A stretch of 6,568 bases of DNA from contig JAFOGM010000166.1 in the NCBI GenBank assembly GCA_017386805.1, positions 1-6,568 of the forward strand, written 5' to 3'. This document shows positions 1 to 4,769 of the stretch, in pieces. The DNA comes from Bacillota bacterium. GTDB taxonomy: Bacteria; Bacillota; Clostridia; Peptostreptococcales; Anaerovoracaceae. Made by a program: the position numbers and the translations under genes. The notes beneath the pieces were generated by a model that was not told where the DNA came from, searched no databases, and saw only the letters and a list, made by a program, of their open reading frames with translations. How positions within the stretch are numbered: the stretch's first letter is position 1; each line of letters begins with the position of its first letter.

Positions 1-48
1 CGTGCCGACTACGAACTGAGCGATATTGTCGTTCCTGTCGACCTATAA
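1..48 (+). CDS. C-terminal fragment of an unidentified protein, possibly a transposase
   Basis: Frame 1 of the plus strand is open from the first base and ends in TAA at 46-48, giving the 15-residue tail RADYELSDIVVPVDL. The rest of the gene lies outside the window. The peptide is too short for family assignment and I do not recognise it. The suggestion that it belongs to a transposase rests only on its position: it stops about 40 bases before the point where ilvE homology breaks off. It could equally be the end of an unrelated gene brought next to ilvE by a rearrangement. Confidence 0.35.
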   Translation, partial: RADYELSDIVVPVDL

Positions 49-89
49 ACAACAAAGGCTTAGGCCGACACAAAAAGACGAATACATAT
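1..89. mobile_element. Probable end of an insertion sequence or other inserted DNA, interrupting ilvE
   Basis: The aminotransferase homology of the neighbouring minus-strand gene stops abruptly at about position 90. The bases from 89 down to 1 do not continue it. They contain the tail of a separate plus-strand reading frame that stops at 46-48, followed by about 40 noncoding bases before the junction. A gene ending a few tens of bases before the edge is the usual layout of an insertion sequence terminus. Only one end is in the window, so terminal inverted repeats and a target-site duplication cannot be compared, and I do not recognise the family. A deletion or inversion junction, or an assembly chimera at the window edge, would look the same. 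Confidence 0.45.
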
Positions 90-461
90 ATCCTTATCGA
101 TTTCCAGCAGCTTCTTTGTAGCTTCCACGCAGAAATCCACCGGCAGTTCCGGAATGCACAGACGTTCATCGGAAGCGTTCAGTCGCTTGAAGTTTTCTTC
201 CGGACGGAACAGTAAGATACGGCCGTCCTTGGCTCTGTATCCCTTCAGACCTTCGAAGGTTTCCTGTCCGTAGTGCAGAGACATCGCCGCAGGGCTCAGA
301 GTAATATCACCAAAGGGAACAATCTGGGGATCATGCCAGCCCTGTCCCTCATCATAATCCATAACGAACATATGGTCAGTGTAGATGGTACCGAAGCCCA
401 GCTTGGATTCGTCCACAGGCTTTGCTTTCGGAGTGGTTGTCAGTGTAACTTTGATTTCCAT
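60..461 (-). pseudogene. ilvE: Branched-chain amino acid aminotransferase, truncated after 124 native codons
   Basis: The protein begins as a class IV PLP-dependent aminotransferase that would transfer amino groups between glutamate and the 2-oxo acids of leucine, isoleucine and valine in the cytoplasm. Recognisable family blocks are LHYGQETFEGLKGYR (residues 62-76) and the LFRPEENFKRLN region (84-95, with the SDERLCIPE part just after). The family runs to roughly 340-360 residues, with the PLP lysine near 200. Here homology ends at LEIDKD (119-124), where the family normally continues with a Trp-containing DKDW segment. Nine unrelated residues (ICIRLFVSA) and a TAA at 60-62 follow. The catalytic lysine and the whole large domain are missing, so the product cannot be active. 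The start at 459-461 is supported by a GGGAGGA ribosome binding site at 469-475, seven bases upstream. Intact promoter and start suggest recent damage. The remaining 3' part of the gene may lie beyond the inserted DNA. Confidence 0.85.
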
Positions 462-471
462 TGTTGTATCC

Positions 472-500
472 TCCCAGGATTCGCACCGCTGTCACTGGGA
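472..500 (-). promoter_or_regulatory. Possible hairpin covering the ilvE ribosome binding site
   Basis: In the ilvE leader RNA, UCCCAG (from 495-500) can pair with CUGGGA (from 472-477), a six-base-pair stem with a 17-base loop. The 3' arm includes the first four bases (GGGA) of the GGGAGGA ribosome binding site at 469-475. Such pairing could limit ribosome access. No known regulator or ligand is implied. A stem this short can arise by chance, so this is only a suggestion. Confidence 0.25.
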
Positions 501-529
501 CATCGGGCGTGATGTTACAAGTACCCTTT

Positions 530-558
530 ATTTTATCGAAATTTCCATACAATTGCAA
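530..558 (-). promoter_or_regulatory. ilvE promoter, TTGCAA-17-TAAAAT
   Basis: On the minus strand TTGCAA (553-558) and TAAAAT (530-535) are separated by exactly 17 bases, a good match to a sigma-A promoter. Transcription would start near 523, giving a leader of about 60 bases before the ilvE start codon. The -35 element begins only two bases past the stem of the nfo terminator, so the two units are packed tightly. Confidence 0.65.
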
Positions 559-560
559 GA

Positions 561-585
561 GGGCGGACGCATTTCGCGCCCGCCC
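561..585 (-). terminator. Hairpin after nfo
   Basis: GGGCGGACGC (561-570) pairs with GCGCCCGCCC (576-585) apart from one A/C mismatch, leaving a five-base loop. It lies seven bases past the nfo stop codon. The stem is GC-rich, but the minus-strand tail (CTCTTGCAATTG) has few T residues, so termination may be partial and some nfo transcripts may run on into ilvE. Confidence 0.6.
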
Positions 586-591
586 TTTCAT

Positions 592-1431
592 TTACTCATA
601 TAATCCCGACAGCAGCTTGATTTCTGCAGTATAGCCCTCGATTTCGTTGGGTGTCTCCAAATAGAACGGCAACCCCTTTAGCGCAGGGTGGTTGATGATC
701 CGTGTGAAGGCTTCCAGGCCGATGCTTCCGCCGCCGATGACTTCGTGGCGGTCCTTGTGGCTGGCCAGAGGATTCTTGGAATCGTTCAGGTGAATGGCCT
801 TCAATTTGTCCAGGCCGATCACTCGATCGAACTCCTCCAACACGCCCTCCAGGTCGTTAACAATGTCGTAGCCGCCGTCGTGAACGTGGCAGGTATCCAG
901 ACAAACCCCGATTTTATCCTTTAATTCCACACGGCGAATGATCTCCGCCAGTTCTTCAAATTTACCGCCCACTTCGCTGCCCTTTCCCGCCATGGTCTCC
1001 AATAATACCGTGGTGGTCTGTTCCGGCTTCAATACCCGGTTCAGGAGATCGCTGATCAGCCGGATCCCTTCTTCCGTTCCCTGTCCCACATGGCTTCCCG
1101 GATGGAAGTTATACAGCTGACCAGGGGTATATTCCATGCGTTCCAAATCGTCGATAATGGTGAGTTCTGCAAATTCCCGCACTTTGGGATCGGCCGAAGC
1201 CGGATTTAAGGTATAAGGCGCATGGGCCAGGATCTTCGCAAAGTTTTCCCGTTCCATCAAATCCATCAGCGCTTTCGCATCCTCCGGATCCATGGCTTTG
1301 GCTTTACTTCCTCTGGGATTTCTGGTGAAAAACTGAAAAGTATCTCCTCCCATGGACAAAATCTGCTTTCCCATGCATAAATATCCCTTAGAAGAGGATA
1401 AATGACATCCAATATGCAATCTTTTACTCAT
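592..1431 (-). CDS. nfo: Deoxyribonuclease IV (AP endonuclease, endonuclease IV)
   Basis: This 279-residue protein is a full-length endonuclease IV, a TIM-barrel metalloenzyme that cuts the DNA backbone 5' to abasic sites in base excision repair. All nine ligands expected for the trinuclear zinc site are visible: His70 (in ILAHAPYTLN), His110 (in NFHPGSH), Glu145 (in LLETMAG), Asp179 and His182 (in CLDTCHVHDGGYD), His214 (in IHLNDSKN), Asp227 and His229 (in HKDRHE), and Glu259 (in YLETPNE). Their order and spacing match the E. coli enzyme within a few residues. The start is supported by a GGAGG at 1444-1448, about 12 bases upstream, which is slightly long spacing. The gene has its own upstream AT-rich promoter region and a hairpin after its stop; ilvE lies downstream on the same strand. 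I see no damaged or missing key residue. Confidence 0.97.
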   Translation of the reverse strand: MSKRLHIGCHLSSSKGYLCMGKQILSMGGDTFQFFTRNPRGSKAKAMDPEDAKALMDLMERENFAKILAHAPYTLNPASADPKVREFAELTIIDDLERMEYTPGQLYNFHPGSHVGQGTEEGIRLISDLLNRVLKPEQTTTVLLETMAGKGSEVGGKFEELAEIIRRVELKDKIGVCLDTCHVHDGGYDIVNDLEGVLEEFDRVIGLDKLKAIHLNDSKNPLASHKDRHEVIGGGSIGLEAFTRIINHPALKGLPFYLETPNEIEGYTAEIKLLSGLYE

Positions 1432-1483
1432 TTTATTCTTTTTCCTCCAACTCTTAATTATCGAAAAACTTCAAATCAACCTA

Positions 1484-1511
1484 AATATATTTTTTAAGAA
1501 AACGTTTCCAA
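1484..1511 (-). promoter_or_regulatory. Candidate nfo promoter, TTGGAA-16-TATATT
   Basis: On the minus strand TTGGAA (1506-1511) and TATATT (1484-1489) are 16 bases apart in an AT-rich setting, which would give an nfo leader of about 45-50 bases. The -35 match is moderate. A second, overlapping possibility is TTTAGG with GATAAT closer to the gene, so the exact promoter is uncertain. Confidence 0.35.
1497..1510 (-). promoter_or_regulatory. cre-like palindrome (LacI/CcpA-type operator candidate)
   Basis: Read on the minus strand the 14 bases are TGGAAACGTTTTCT. This fits the catabolite-responsive element consensus TGNAANCGNWNNCA at every fixed position except the final A. The central GAAACGTTTTC is nearly palindromic. 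It overlaps the -35 and spacer of the proposed nfo promoter, the usual place for a repressing site. CcpA control is known in Bacillota; its action here is inference, and another LacI-family regulator could bind such a site. Confidence 0.35.
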
Positions 1512-1587
1512 ACCATCACTTATCCTGTCATTCAAAATTCTAATGATAAATATTACGATTTTTCAACATCTTTTTTCAATCTGTATA

Positions 1588-1616
1588 TTGACTTTATATT
1601 TCTCCGGGTGTATATT
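1588..1616 (+). promoter_or_regulatory. Near-consensus promoter TTGACT-17-TATATT
   Basis: TTGACT (1588-1593) and TATATT (1611-1616) are separated by 17 bases, one of the best sigma-A matches in the window. Transcription would begin near 1623. The next supported gene downstream is the transporter at 1831, so the transcript would carry a leader of about 200 bases, or it could be a separate short RNA. No clear terminator is seen between. Confidence 0.5.
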
Positions 1617-1763
1617 GTCTTTTGTAATAAACTTAGTGAATAAGAGTTTTGTTGGACAGGTCCATCTGGCGCCGTTTTATCTTCCTCGTCACACACCGCT
1701 GCGATGTCCTTCCGACGACTCTTTTTCTTTTTGTCCAGACAACTGGTCACCGTTTCACATTTG

Positions 1764-1772
1764 TGCTACAAT
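1764..1772 (+). promoter_or_regulatory. Extended -10 promoter for the EamA transporter
   Basis: TGC followed by TACAAT (1767-1772) is a good extended -10 element. The -35 position at 17-base spacing (TGGTCA, 1744-1749) is poor. Transcription would start near 1779, about 50 bases before the start codon. A small stem TTGTG/CACAA (1800-1818) in that leader touches the ribosome binding site. Confidence 0.45.
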
Positions 1773-1830
1773 AGCATAGGTTAAACATTATATACCCATT
1801 TGTGAGAGTATTACACAAGGAGTCACTGCT

Positions 1831-2715
1831 ATGAATCAAAAGACAAAAGGCGTTATGTGCATCTTATGTTCCGCCTTCTTCTTCTCCATGATGAATGTAT
1901 TCGTTCGTCTGTCCGGAGACGTTCCCTCTATTCAAAAGAGTTTCTTCCGTAATCTGGTTGCCGCCCTGTTCGCACTGTTCATCCTGCTGCGCAACAACGA
2001 ATCCTTCCGCTGGAAGGCCGGCAACTTAAAATATCTGCTGCTGCGTTCCGTTACCGGAACCATCGGGATCTTAGGCAACTTCTACGCCGTGGATCATCTG
2101 GTCCTGGCCGATGCCACCATGCTGAACAAGATGTCTCCCTTCTTCGGCGTCATCTTCTCCGCACTGTTCCTGAAAGAGAAATGTAAGCCCACCCAGGCCC
2201 TGGCCATTTTAGGGGCCTTCATCGGAAGCTTGTTCATCATCAAGCCTTCCTTCGCCAACGCAGACCTGTTCGCATCGCTGATCGGGTTTGCCGGAGGCGT
2301 GGCTGCCGGGGCAGCTTACACCACCGTCCGCTATCTGGGCCTGAGAGGGGAGCGCGGTCCGCTGATCGTCTTCTTCTTCTCCACCTTCTCCTGCCTGGTG
2401 GTTTCTCCGGTACTGCTTTTCGACTACCACCCCATGACCACGAACCAGCTGCTTCTGCTGCTGATGGCAGGTCTGTGCGCAGCCGGCGGTCAGTTCTCCG
2501 TAACTGCCGCATATAAGTTCGCCCCGGCCAGAGAGCTTTCCGTATACGACTACTCCCAGATCCTGTTCGCAGCGGTCACCGGCTTCTTCGTATTCAATCA
2601 GGTTCCCGATGGCTACAGCTTCATCGGCTATACCATCATCGTCGGCATGGCCATCCTGATGTTCATCTACAACAACCGTCAGCACAAAAAGGAACTGGCG
2701 GCTCAGCAGAACTAA
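1831..2715 (+). CDS. EamA/DMT-family transporter
   Basis: This 294-residue, very hydrophobic protein fits the ten-helix drug/metabolite transporter (DMT) architecture with two EamA repeats, roughly residues 7-138 and 145-280. Hydrophobic segments appear near 7-26, 34-53, 68-86, 90-114, 122-138, 145-165, 178-197, 205-225, 238-256 and 261-280. Family-like features are the ADATMLNKMSPFFGVIFSAL stretch leading into helix 4, the LKEK turn after it (114-117), and the matching ELSVYDYSQILFAAV stretch in the second half. The C-terminal tail is short, charged and probably cytoplasmic. DMT carriers usually export small metabolites or amino acids; the substrate cannot be read from sequence. The start is supported by AAGGAG (1817-1822) eight bases upstream. 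The gene is transcribed alone and ends at a strong hairpin shared with the converging csp gene. Confidence 0.92.
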   Translation: MNQKTKGVMCILCSAFFFSMMNVFVRLSGDVPSIQKSFFRNLVAALFALFILLRNNESFRWKAGNLKYLLLRSVTGTIGILGNFYAVDHLVLADATMLNKMSPFFGVIFSALFLKEKCKPTQALAILGAFIGSLFIIKPSFANADLFASLIGFAGGVAAGAAYTTVRYLGLRGERGPLIVFFFSTFSCLVVSPVLLFDYHPMTTNQLLLLLMAGLCAAGGQFSVTAAYKFAPARELSVYDYSQILFAAVTGFFVFNQVPDGYSFIGYTIIVGMAILMFIYNNRQHKKELAAQQN

Positions 2716-2723
2716 AAACAAAT

Positions 2724-2758
2724 AAAAAGCGCTGTCCAAATCGGACAGCGTTTTCGTT
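2724..2758. terminator. Bidirectional terminator between EamA and csp
   Basis: CGCTGTCC (2730-2737) pairs perfectly with GGACAGCG (2743-2750) around a five-base loop. An A-run (2724-2728) precedes it and TTTTCGTTT (2751-2759) follows. Read on the minus strand the tail is CTTTTTATTTG, also a good U-tract. It can therefore stop the transporter transcript on plus and the csp transcript on minus. Confidence 0.88.
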
Positions 2759-2765
2759 TGTCGTA

Positions 2766-2981
2766 TTATTCTGCAGGCTTTACATTCACAGCTCTCAGCT
2801 TTTCGCTGTTTCTGGGATCTGCTTCGGTTTCGAAGGTGACCTTCTGGTTTTCAGCCAGCGTCTTGAAGCCTTCCACCTGAATGGCGGAGAAGTGCACGAA
2901 CACATCGCCGGAACCATCATCGTTGGAAATGAAACCAAATCCTTTTTCTGCATTGAACCACTTTACTGTACCCTTGTTCAT
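2766..2981 (-). CDS. csp: Cold shock protein (CSD-family RNA chaperone)
   Basis: This 71-residue protein is a single cold-shock domain of typical length. Such proteins form a five-stranded beta barrel that binds single-stranded RNA and DNA in the cytoplasm and melts RNA secondary structure. The RNP1 motif KGFGFI is at residues 13-18 and RNP2 VFVHF at 27-31. The N-terminal GTVKWFNAEKG and the FSAIQVEGFKTL block are characteristic. Start choice is supported by GGGAGGA at 2989-2995, seven bases upstream, and by a strong promoter at 3020-3048. Whether this copy is cold-induced or constitutive cannot be told: its leader is only about 30 bases, unlike the long thermosensing leader of E. coli cspA. 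It converges on the EamA gene and diverges from the AEC permease gene. Confidence 0.97.
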   Translation of the reverse strand: MNKGTVKWFNAEKGFGFISNDDGSGDVFVHFSAIQVEGFKTLAENQKVTFETEADPRNSEKLRAVNVKPAE

Positions 2982-2998
2982 TTCTATGTCCTCCCTTT

Positions 2999-3012
2999 GT
3001 TTCTACAGAAAC
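2999..3012 (-). promoter_or_regulatory. Small 5' hairpin in the csp leader
   Basis: GTTTC and GAAAC (minus strand, 3008-3012 and 2999-3003) can form a five-base-pair stem with a TGTA loop. The predicted transcription start is at about 3013, so this hairpin would sit at the very 5' end of the mRNA and just before the ribosome binding site. Such 5' stems can protect mRNA from decay; that role is inference. Confidence 0.35.
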
Positions 3013-3019
3013 TGTTTTC

Positions 3020-3048
3020 ATCATAATCCTTCCCAAACATTCCGTCAA
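3020..3048 (-). promoter_or_regulatory. csp promoter, TTGACG-17-TATGAT
   Basis: On the minus strand TTGACG (3043-3048) and TATGAT (3020-3025) are separated by 17 bases. This is a near-consensus sigma-A promoter and suggests high basal expression. The start point is expected near 3013, about 30 bases from the start codon. Confidence 0.8.
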
Positions 3049-3103
3049 GATTGTGCTAAGATTTTTTGAAACTTTCTGTCATTTCGTTTCCTTCGGTTTT
3101 TCC

Positions 3104-3132
3104 ATGACAAAGCCCGGAAAACATGCTATGAT
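3104..3132 (+). promoter_or_regulatory. AEC permease promoter, ATGACA-17-TATGAT with extended -10
   Basis: ATGACA (3104-3109) and TATGAT (3127-3132) are 17 bases apart, and a TGC directly precedes the -10 hexamer. Transcription would start near 3139, about 40 bases before the ATG at 3179. This promoter lies inside the longer open frame starting at 3053, which argues against that upstream start. Confidence 0.7.
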
Positions 3133-3178
3133 GGTGCTGTTGCCTGCTTTTACAGGTAAGAAAGGAGAGAGTATTCCT

Positions 3179-4129
3179 ATGGCATTATTGGTACAAGCCA
3201 TCACCAGCGTTCTCCCGCTGCTTCTGATGATGGCGCTGGGCTTCTTCACCGCGAAGAAATCCTGGTTTGGAAAGACGGGAGAAAACTTTTTATCGAAATT
3301 CTGCATCCGCGTTGCGATCCCCTGCTACATGATCGTCAACGTAGCTACGACTTGTCCCACCAGGGCGGACTTAGTGGATCTGCTGAAGCTGTTCCCTGTC
3401 CCCTTTGCAGCGATTTTCCTGCTTTTGGCCCTGGCCTTCCTGGCCATTCGCCTTTTGAAGGTGGACAAAAAACTCCACGGTTGTTTTATCAACGTGATGT
3501 CCTTCTCCAACACCGTGATCATCGGTTTCCCGGTGACCATCTCCCTGTTTGGTGAAGCTTCCACTCCCATCGCCATGAGCTATTACGTAGCAAACACCCT
3601 GCTCTTCTGGAGCGTGGGCGCCTATCTGCTCCGCAAGGACGGCGGCATGAAGAGTAAGCTGATCAGTACCGAAGGTCTGAAAAAGCTGGCTTCTCCCCCG
3701 CTGGTTGCCTTTGGAATCGGGATCCTGCTGGTCATTCTGGGAATCACCTTACCCGGCTGGCTGTTCAATCCTCTGCAGAAAGTGGGAAATACCGCAACAC
3801 CTCTGGCCATGATCATGACCGGAAGCGTACTGCGCCACATGGATCTGAAGCAGCTGAAGCTGACCAGAGAAATGCGCTGGCTCCTGATCAGCCGTTTCGT
3901 CATCGCTCCGGCCATCCTTCTGACCATCATGCTGAACCTGCCCCTGAGCGACATGGCAAAACAGGTCTACCTGATCATGACCGTTATGCCGGCAATGACC
4001 CAGTTCGGTATTGTAGCAAAGGAATCCAACGCAGATTACGAATTTGCCGCCATGGCCATCGCCATCACCACGGTGGTGAGCATGCTGCTCATTCCTGCCT
4101 ACATCATGCTGATCACATTCTTAATGTAA
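3179..4129 (+). CDS. AEC (auxin efflux carrier) family permease
   Basis: The 316-residue membrane protein belongs to the AEC family, whose bacterial members move small organic anions such as malonate or malate across the cytoplasmic membrane. Conserved blocks are SFSNTVIIGFPV (residues 108-119), ASPPLVAFGIG (171-181), TATPLAMIMTGSVL (205-218) and the MPAMTQFGIVAKESNADYEFA region followed by AMAIAITTVVSM (270-302). Hydrophobic segments are seen near 5-24, 41-57, 72-93, 105-124, 131-150, 172-191, 205-218, 234-252, 262-280 and 291-315. The open frame extends 42 codons further upstream to 3053, but that stretch overlaps a strong promoter and has no ribosome binding site. The ATG at 3179 has AAAGGAGAG at 3161-3169 and a typical N-terminus. 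Substrate is not predictable; the neighbours give no clue. Confidence 0.9.
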   Translation: MALLVQAITSVLPLLLMMALGFFTAKKSWFGKTGENFLSKFCIRVAIPCYMIVNVATTCPTRADLVDLLKLFPVPFAAIFLLLALAFLAIRLLKVDKKLHGCFINVMSFSNTVIIGFPVTISLFGEASTPIAMSYYVANTLLFWSVGAYLLRKDGGMKSKLISTEGLKKLASPPLVAFGIGILLVILGITLPGWLFNPLQKVGNTATPLAMIMTGSVLRHMDLKQLKLTREMRWLLISRFVIAPAILLTIMLNLPLSDMAKQVYLIMTVMPAMTQFGIVAKESNADYEFAAMAIAITTVVSMLLIPAYIMLITFLM

Positions 4130-4132
4130 TCC

Positions 4133-4166
4133 AAAACCCCGCAGCCAACCGGCCGCGGGGTTTTTT
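4133..4166 (+). terminator. Terminator of the AEC permease gene
   Basis: CCCCGC (4137-4142) pairs with GCGGGG (4155-4160), preceded by AAAA and followed by six T residues (4161-4166). An inner GCC/GGC pairing extends the stem past one mismatch. It begins four bases after the permease stop codon, a textbook intrinsic terminator. Confidence 0.92.
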
Positions 4167-4170
4167 GCAA

Positions 4171-4201
4171 ACGAAAAGGGGCGTCTCAGGTACGCCCCTT
4201 T
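4171..4201 (-). terminator. Terminator of the superoxide reductase gene
   Basis: AAAGGGGCGT (4175-4184) pairs perfectly with ACGCCCCTTT (4192-4201) around a seven-base loop. On the minus strand the stem is followed by a T-rich tail (TTTTCGTTTG), so it best serves the minus-strand gene ending at 4245, 43 bases away. It may also back up the plus-strand terminator just before it. Confidence 0.75.
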
Positions 4202-4244
4202 CCCATGTCAAAGGATATTTCTAAAAGAAGAGTCTTGGAGAATC

Positions 4245-4616
4245 TTATTCAGCCTTCCACAGTCCGTGGAGGTTGCAGTATTCGTAAGCAGCAACCACTT
4301 CGTCGCCGTCAGCTAATACGAAGTCTGCACTGGGAGCAGCACCGGACTTCAGAGCCTTTCTCTGGCTTCCCTGCTTGGTTTCTAAAACGATCCATTCGAT
4401 GAAGTGTTCTTCAGCCATGGGATGTTCTGCGGAACCAACGAATACGTTCACTTTATTTCCGTCAATCTTGATCACCGGAACATGCTTTTCTACGGAAGCA
4501 TCGGTGGTACCCGGAACCAGTTCGGTCATCTTCTGACCACAGCACATCATGGGTACGCCGGAAGCCTTCACTACGTCTACCATATTTCCACAAATGTCAC
4601 ATCTATAAAACTTCAT
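4245..4616 (-). CDS. dfx: Desulfoferrodoxin, two-iron superoxide reductase
   Basis: This 123-residue protein matches class I (2Fe) superoxide reductase, which reduces superoxide to hydrogen peroxide without making oxygen, using electrons usually from rubredoxin. The N-terminal desulforedoxin domain has its four iron-binding cysteines: Cys6 and Cys9 (CDIC), Cys25 and Cys26 (MMCCGQKM). The catalytic domain has the Glu43-Lys44-His45 motif (EKHVPV), His65 (EHPM), His71 (HFIEW), and Cys114 with His117 (CNLHGLW), the full set for the square-pyramidal iron centre. Length is close to that of the Desulfovibrio protein. The start is backed by a strong AAGGAGGA at 4624-4631, seven bases upstream. The gene stands alone with a terminator on each side; no rubredoxin gene is in the window. 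The name dfx is also written rbo or sor. It points to an anaerobic host. Confidence 0.96.
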   Translation of the reverse strand: MKFYRCDICGNMVDVVKASGVPMMCCGQKMTELVPGTTDASVEKHVPVIKIDGNKVNVFVGSAEHPMAEEHFIEWIVLETKQGSQRKALKSGAAPSADFVLADGDEVVAAYEYCNLHGLWKAE

Positions 4617-4667
4617 ACGATTGTCCTCCTTAAAATTGTTTTTGATCTCTGTATATTCCTTGCGGTT

Positions 4668-4685
4668 CTATCAGCCGCTTGATAG
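4668..4685 (-). promoter_or_regulatory. Inverted repeat in the superoxide reductase promoter region
   Basis: CTATCA and TGATAG form a perfect 6-base inverted repeat with a 6-base spacer, about 52 bases upstream of the gene. On the minus strand it directly follows a possible -10 element TATAAA (4686-4691), which has no good -35 partner. It could be an operator over the start point or a hairpin at the 5' end of the transcript. It does not match the PerR or Fur consensus as I know them. Confidence 0.3.
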
Positions 4686-4726
4686 TTTATAGATACCACA
4701 GTTATTTCTCTTTAAACACAGAAAAC

Positions 4727-4757
4727 AAAAATATCCGAAAGAATTTCGGATATTTTT
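4727..4757 (-). terminator. Terminator of the nucleoside phosphorylase gene
   Basis: A perfect 14-base-pair inverted repeat (4727-4740 with 4744-4757) has AAAAATATCCGAAA as one arm and a three-base loop. Its arms end in A5/T5 runs, and the minus strand continues TTTTTGTTTTC. It lies 13 bases past the phosphorylase stop, insulating the superoxide reductase unit. Confidence 0.9.
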
Positions 4758-4769
4758 CAATGCGAATTT

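Larger units (their letters stand above)
1432..1830. other. AT-rich intergenic region between divergent nfo and the first EamA gene
   Basis: This 399-base gap holds the nfo ribosome binding site and promoter on the left, a strong plus-strand promoter in the middle (1588-1616), and a second plus-strand promoter candidate near the transporter gene (1764-1772). The left part is very AT-rich; the part from about 1650 to 1740 is richer in GC and ends in a pyrimidine tract (1720-1733). Open frames exist on both strands but lack ribosome binding sites and recognisable products. I recognise no riboswitch class or tRNA here. Confidence 0.6.

Noticed and set aside
462..529. T-box riboswitch before ilvE
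   Set aside because: The predicted leader is only about 60 bases, too short for a T-box, and lacks the conserved T-box sequence and a terminator/antiterminator pair.
1553..1750. 65-codon open frame on minus in the same gap
   Set aside because: It begins at GTG without a ribosome binding site, is lysine-rich because of A-tracts, and resembles no protein I know.
1543..1779. 78-codon open frame on plus in the nfo-EamA gap
   Set aside because: No ribosome binding site before its ATG, it runs across a strong promoter, its composition looks like translated AT-rich intergenic DNA, and no family is recognisable.
2209..2739. 176-codon open frame on minus opposite the first EamA gene
   Set aside because: It is a shadow of the strongly coding plus-strand transporter, and it runs across the terminator hairpin.
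3053..3178. Upstream 42-codon extension of the AEC permease
   Set aside because: The stretch contains the permease promoter (3104-3132), has no ribosome binding site at 3053, and the ATG at 3179 has a good one.
4404..4682. 92-codon open frame on plus opposite superoxide reductase
   Set aside because: The opposite strand encodes a protein with all its iron ligands intact; this frame has no recognisable product.
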